Origin: Corallincola holothuriorum
GTDB lineage: Bacteria > Pseudomonadota > Gammaproteobacteria > Enterobacterales > Neiellaceae
Assembly (NCBI RefSeq): GCF_003336225.1
Contig: NZ_QPID01000002.1
Location: 1-64,000 of the forward strand
DNA: 64,000 bases
Reading direction: 5' to 3'
This document shows positions 62,233 to 64,000 of this stretch, piece after piece. The stretch's first letter is position 1, and the number at the start of each line of letters is the position of its first letter. A program made the translations under genes and the position numbers. Below the pieces are notes generated by a model. It ran no database searches. It had not been told where the DNA came from and saw only the letters and a program-made list of their open reading frames with translations.

Positions 62233-63337
62233 TGCTGACGGGGATCCGCTTGGCACCAAAACGTTCTGCGTGATGGTGAAAGCGGCCCGCCAGTGGGCTT
62301 TGGCATTTGGGGCAGCAGCCATCGGCTGTTAGCTTATATTCACCCAACTGATACCAGTCCCGTTCGATCAGGCGCTCGCCGCAGTTAGCGCAGTAGCTGC
62401 TGTCTGAGGGCGAGTGATGAATATTACCCAAGTAGACATGGTGCAGCCCTATCTGTTTGGCGATGTCACGTGCACCAAGCAGTGTCTCCTTCGGTGTGCT
62501 TGGGGTGTCGCGCATTTTGAAGTCTGGATGGAAAGCGCTGAAGTGTAGCGGCACGTCTGCGCCTAGATGGGTGATTAGCCACTCACACATCGCAGTGATT
62601 TCCGCTGCAGAATCATTTTCTCCGGGGATGATTAGGTTTGTTATCTCCAGCCACACCTGAGTTTCATGCTTGAGATACAGCAGCGTGTCGAGCACTGGCG
62701 CCAAGTGGCCAGCGCATAGCTTGCGATAAAAGCGCTCAGTAAAGGCTTTGAGGTCGATATTCACCGCGCTCATAGCTTGGTAGAAATCCGCACGGGGTAG
62801 GGGGTTGATATAGCCTGCGGAGACGGCCACAGCCTCAATTTGTTGTTCGCGACAAGCTTGCGCGACATCGGTGGCGTACTCAAGAAAAATCACCGGGTCG
62901 TTATAGGTGAAAGCCACACTTCGGCACTGATAACGCGTCGCTGCTGCAACAATCTGTTGCGGATTGGCTGTTGCGGCGAGTGTATCCATCTCTCTGGATT
63001 TGCTGATATCCCAGTTCTGACAAAACTTACAGCCTAAATTGCAGCCAGCGGTACCGAATGAAAGCACTGAGCTGCCAGGGTAGAAATGGTTGAGCGGTTT
63101 CTTCTCGATAGGGTCGATGCAGAATCCGCTAGAGCGACCATAGCTGGTGAGCACAATTTTCCCTGCATGTGCCATGCGCACGTAGCAGGCACCGCGCTTG
63201 CCCTCACGTAAAGTGCAGAGCTTAGGGCAAAGAGTACATTGCACCCTTTTGTCTGGCATGAGCTGCCAATATTGGGTCGGATGATAGTCACTTGAGGGGG
63301 GCGCCGTCATATTTATCCCAGTAACAGATATACTCAT
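62222..63337 (-). CDS. amrS: AmmeMemoRadiSam-system radical SAM enzyme
   Basis: The 371-residue enzyme has the radical SAM motif CNLGCKFC (about residue 98), within FGTAGCNLGCKFCQNWDIS. An N-terminal Cys cluster (CTLCPKLC, C) and a C-terminal zinc-ribbon (CANCGE, CCPKC) bracket it. The order is that of AmrS, which occurs with AmrB (Memo-like) and AmrA (AMMECR1). The system's reaction is not established. It ends 11 bases inside the racemase 3' end and is divergent from amrB. A second start lies 9 codons further in with a better ribosome site. Confidence 0.92.
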   Translation of the reverse strand: MSISVTGINMTAPPSSDYHPTQYWQLMPDKRVQCTLCPKLCTLREGKRGACYVRMAHAGKIVLTSYGRSSGFCIDPIEKKPLNHFYPGSSVLSFGTAGCNLGCKFCQNWDISKSREMDTLAATANPQQIVAAATRYQCRSVAFTYNDPVIFLEYATDVAQACREQQIEAVAVSAGYINPLPRADFYQAMSAVNIDLKAFTERFYRKLCAGHLAPVLDTLLYLKHETQVWLEITNLIIPGENDSAAEITAMCEWLITHLGADVPLHFSAFHPDFKMRDTPSTPKETLLGARDIAKQIGLHHVYLGNIHHSPSDSSYCANCGERLIERDWYQLGEYKLTADGCCPKCQSPLAGRFHHHAERFGAKRIPVSIKG

Positions 63338-63366
63338 AGAAGAGTTTAGTTGCTGGCGGAGGAATG

Positions 63367-64000
63367 ATGACGGTTCGTGAAGCAGCCCATGCGGGCAGCT
63401 TTTACCCGGACGACGGTGATCTCTTGGCTGCAGAGATCGCTTGCTGGTTAATGAATACGCCGCAACTTGAACGTATGCCTAAAGCGCTTATTGTTCCCCA
63501 TGCCGGCTATCAGTATTCAGGTGAAGTCGCTGCGGCAGGCTACGCACAGTTAAAAGGGCGGGCGCAACAGATCCGTACTGTCCTGTTGTTGGGGCCTAAC
63601 CACAGGGTGCCGTTGCACGGCTTAGCTTTGCCAACTTGTGAATTGTTTTCGACGCCACTAGGGCAGCTGCTGTTGGACCGTGCCGCATTGGCGTTGCTGG
63701 CAACCTCAGAGTGGGCAGAATGGCATGATGAAGCCCACCGTTTGGAACATGGATTAGAGGTACAGCTGCCGTTTTTGCAGCTCAGTTTGCAGAAATTTGA
63801 GATTGTGCCTGTGGTGGTCGGCGAGATCCCCGCTACAACGCTGGCGGCGTTACTGGAGCCTTTTTGGCATGATCCAAGCTGCTTGATCGTCGTTAGCAGT
63901 GATCTCAGCCATTTCGAGAGTTACCCAATCGCGCAGCGGCATGATCAACAAACCGTTGCTCAGATCTTAAGTAAGTCAATGCAGCTGCAGGGAGCTGACG
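63367..64000 (+). CDS. amrB: AmmeMemoRadiSam-system protein B, partial (Memo-like)
   Basis: The gene runs off the right edge. The first 211 residues show the Memo family motifs: SFYPDDGDLL, IVPHAGYQYSG, LLGPNHR, EHGLEVQLPFLQ, VVVGEI and VSSDLSHFE. The Memo fold carries a metal site formed by these histidines. GGAGG lies before two adjacent ATG codons. It is 30 bases from the divergent amrS start, so they share a promoter region; amrA is expected just past the window. Confidence 0.9.
   Translation, partial: MTVREAAHAGSFYPDDGDLLAAEIACWLMNTPQLERMPKALIVPHAGYQYSGEVAAAGYAQLKGRAQQIRTVLLLGPNHRVPLHGLALPTCELFSTPLGQLLLDRAALALLATSEWAEWHDEAHRLEHGLEVQLPFLQLSLQKFEIVPVVVGEIPATTLAALLEPFWHDPSCLIVVSSDLSHFESYPIAQRHDQQTVAQILSKSMQLQGAD

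Overview
This window is chromosomal DNA from a marine gammaproteobacterium, most likely of the Alteromonadales (Shewanella / Ferrimonas / Agarivorans-like relatives). The placement rests on several points. There is a conserved mscM-psd-rsgA / orn / triple tRNA-Gly(GCC) block, also known from Escherichia. A four-subunit frdABCD operon is present. Small families typical of this group occur (TIGR02922-like, DUF3833, DUF2878, DUF3179, NnrU). So do a GH16 agarase-like enzyme with CBM6 modules and a PEP-CTERM protein. Genus cannot be fixed from sequence alone. No phage, CRISPR array or rRNA operon was found.

Layout. 1-1452: an IS110-family transposase whose left end lies outside the window, sitting in one of two copies of a palindromic intergenic repeat. 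1453-8831: thioredoxin-like protein, chemoreceptor, heme-binding/aldo-keto reductase pair, LysR regulator, DUF3179 membrane protein, PhnA. 8994-10674: a translationally coupled DUF2878 / chalcone-isomerase-like / DUF3833 operon. 10724-17926: PEP-CTERM protein; a TetR regulator divergent from a VIT-vWA surface protein and an alpha/beta hydrolase, with three TetR-type operators; ribosome rescue factor ArfB; a MACPF (perforin-like) lipoprotein. 17993-23467: glycosyltransferase, NnrU, frdABCD. 23846-27497: TIGR02922-like protein and a zinc-uptake operon (chaperone-like protein, His/Asp-rich outer-membrane protein, ZnuA-like, ZnuB-like) with no ATPase gene. 28070-31702: a large modular alpha-amylase behind a strongly structured leader. 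32008-33709: an IscU-like scaffold paired with a GGGtGRT protein, an uncharacterised Fe-S-type module.

33958-41218: small membrane protein, maltose-acetyltransferase-like enzyme, zinc-ribbon/DUF1444-like protein, secreted helical protein, a large SF1 helicase with a nuclease-like tail, M32 carboxypeptidase. 41290-46304: glycerophosphodiesterase; a DASS transporter with a soluble CNB-histidine kinase and a single-domain response regulator; EfpL. 46402-50680: a relic of a DASS transporter 3' end, a GH16 enzyme, and an intact second DASS transporter. 50837-58111: mscM, an inserted EamA permease, psd, rsgA, orn, three tRNA-Gly. 58549-64000: glgC, Hsp20, small proteins, racemase, and the divergent amrS / amrB pair, amrB running off the end.

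Themes are polysaccharide and glycogen metabolism (amylase, GH16, glgC), C4-dicarboxylate handling (two DASS carriers plus a relic, fumarate reductase), and envelope biology. The least understood pieces are the IscU-like/GGGtGRT pair, the DASS-CNB kinase-regulator module, the ATPase-less zinc operon, the MACPF lipoprotein and the helicase locus. All functional calls are from reading motifs by eye; no database search was run.
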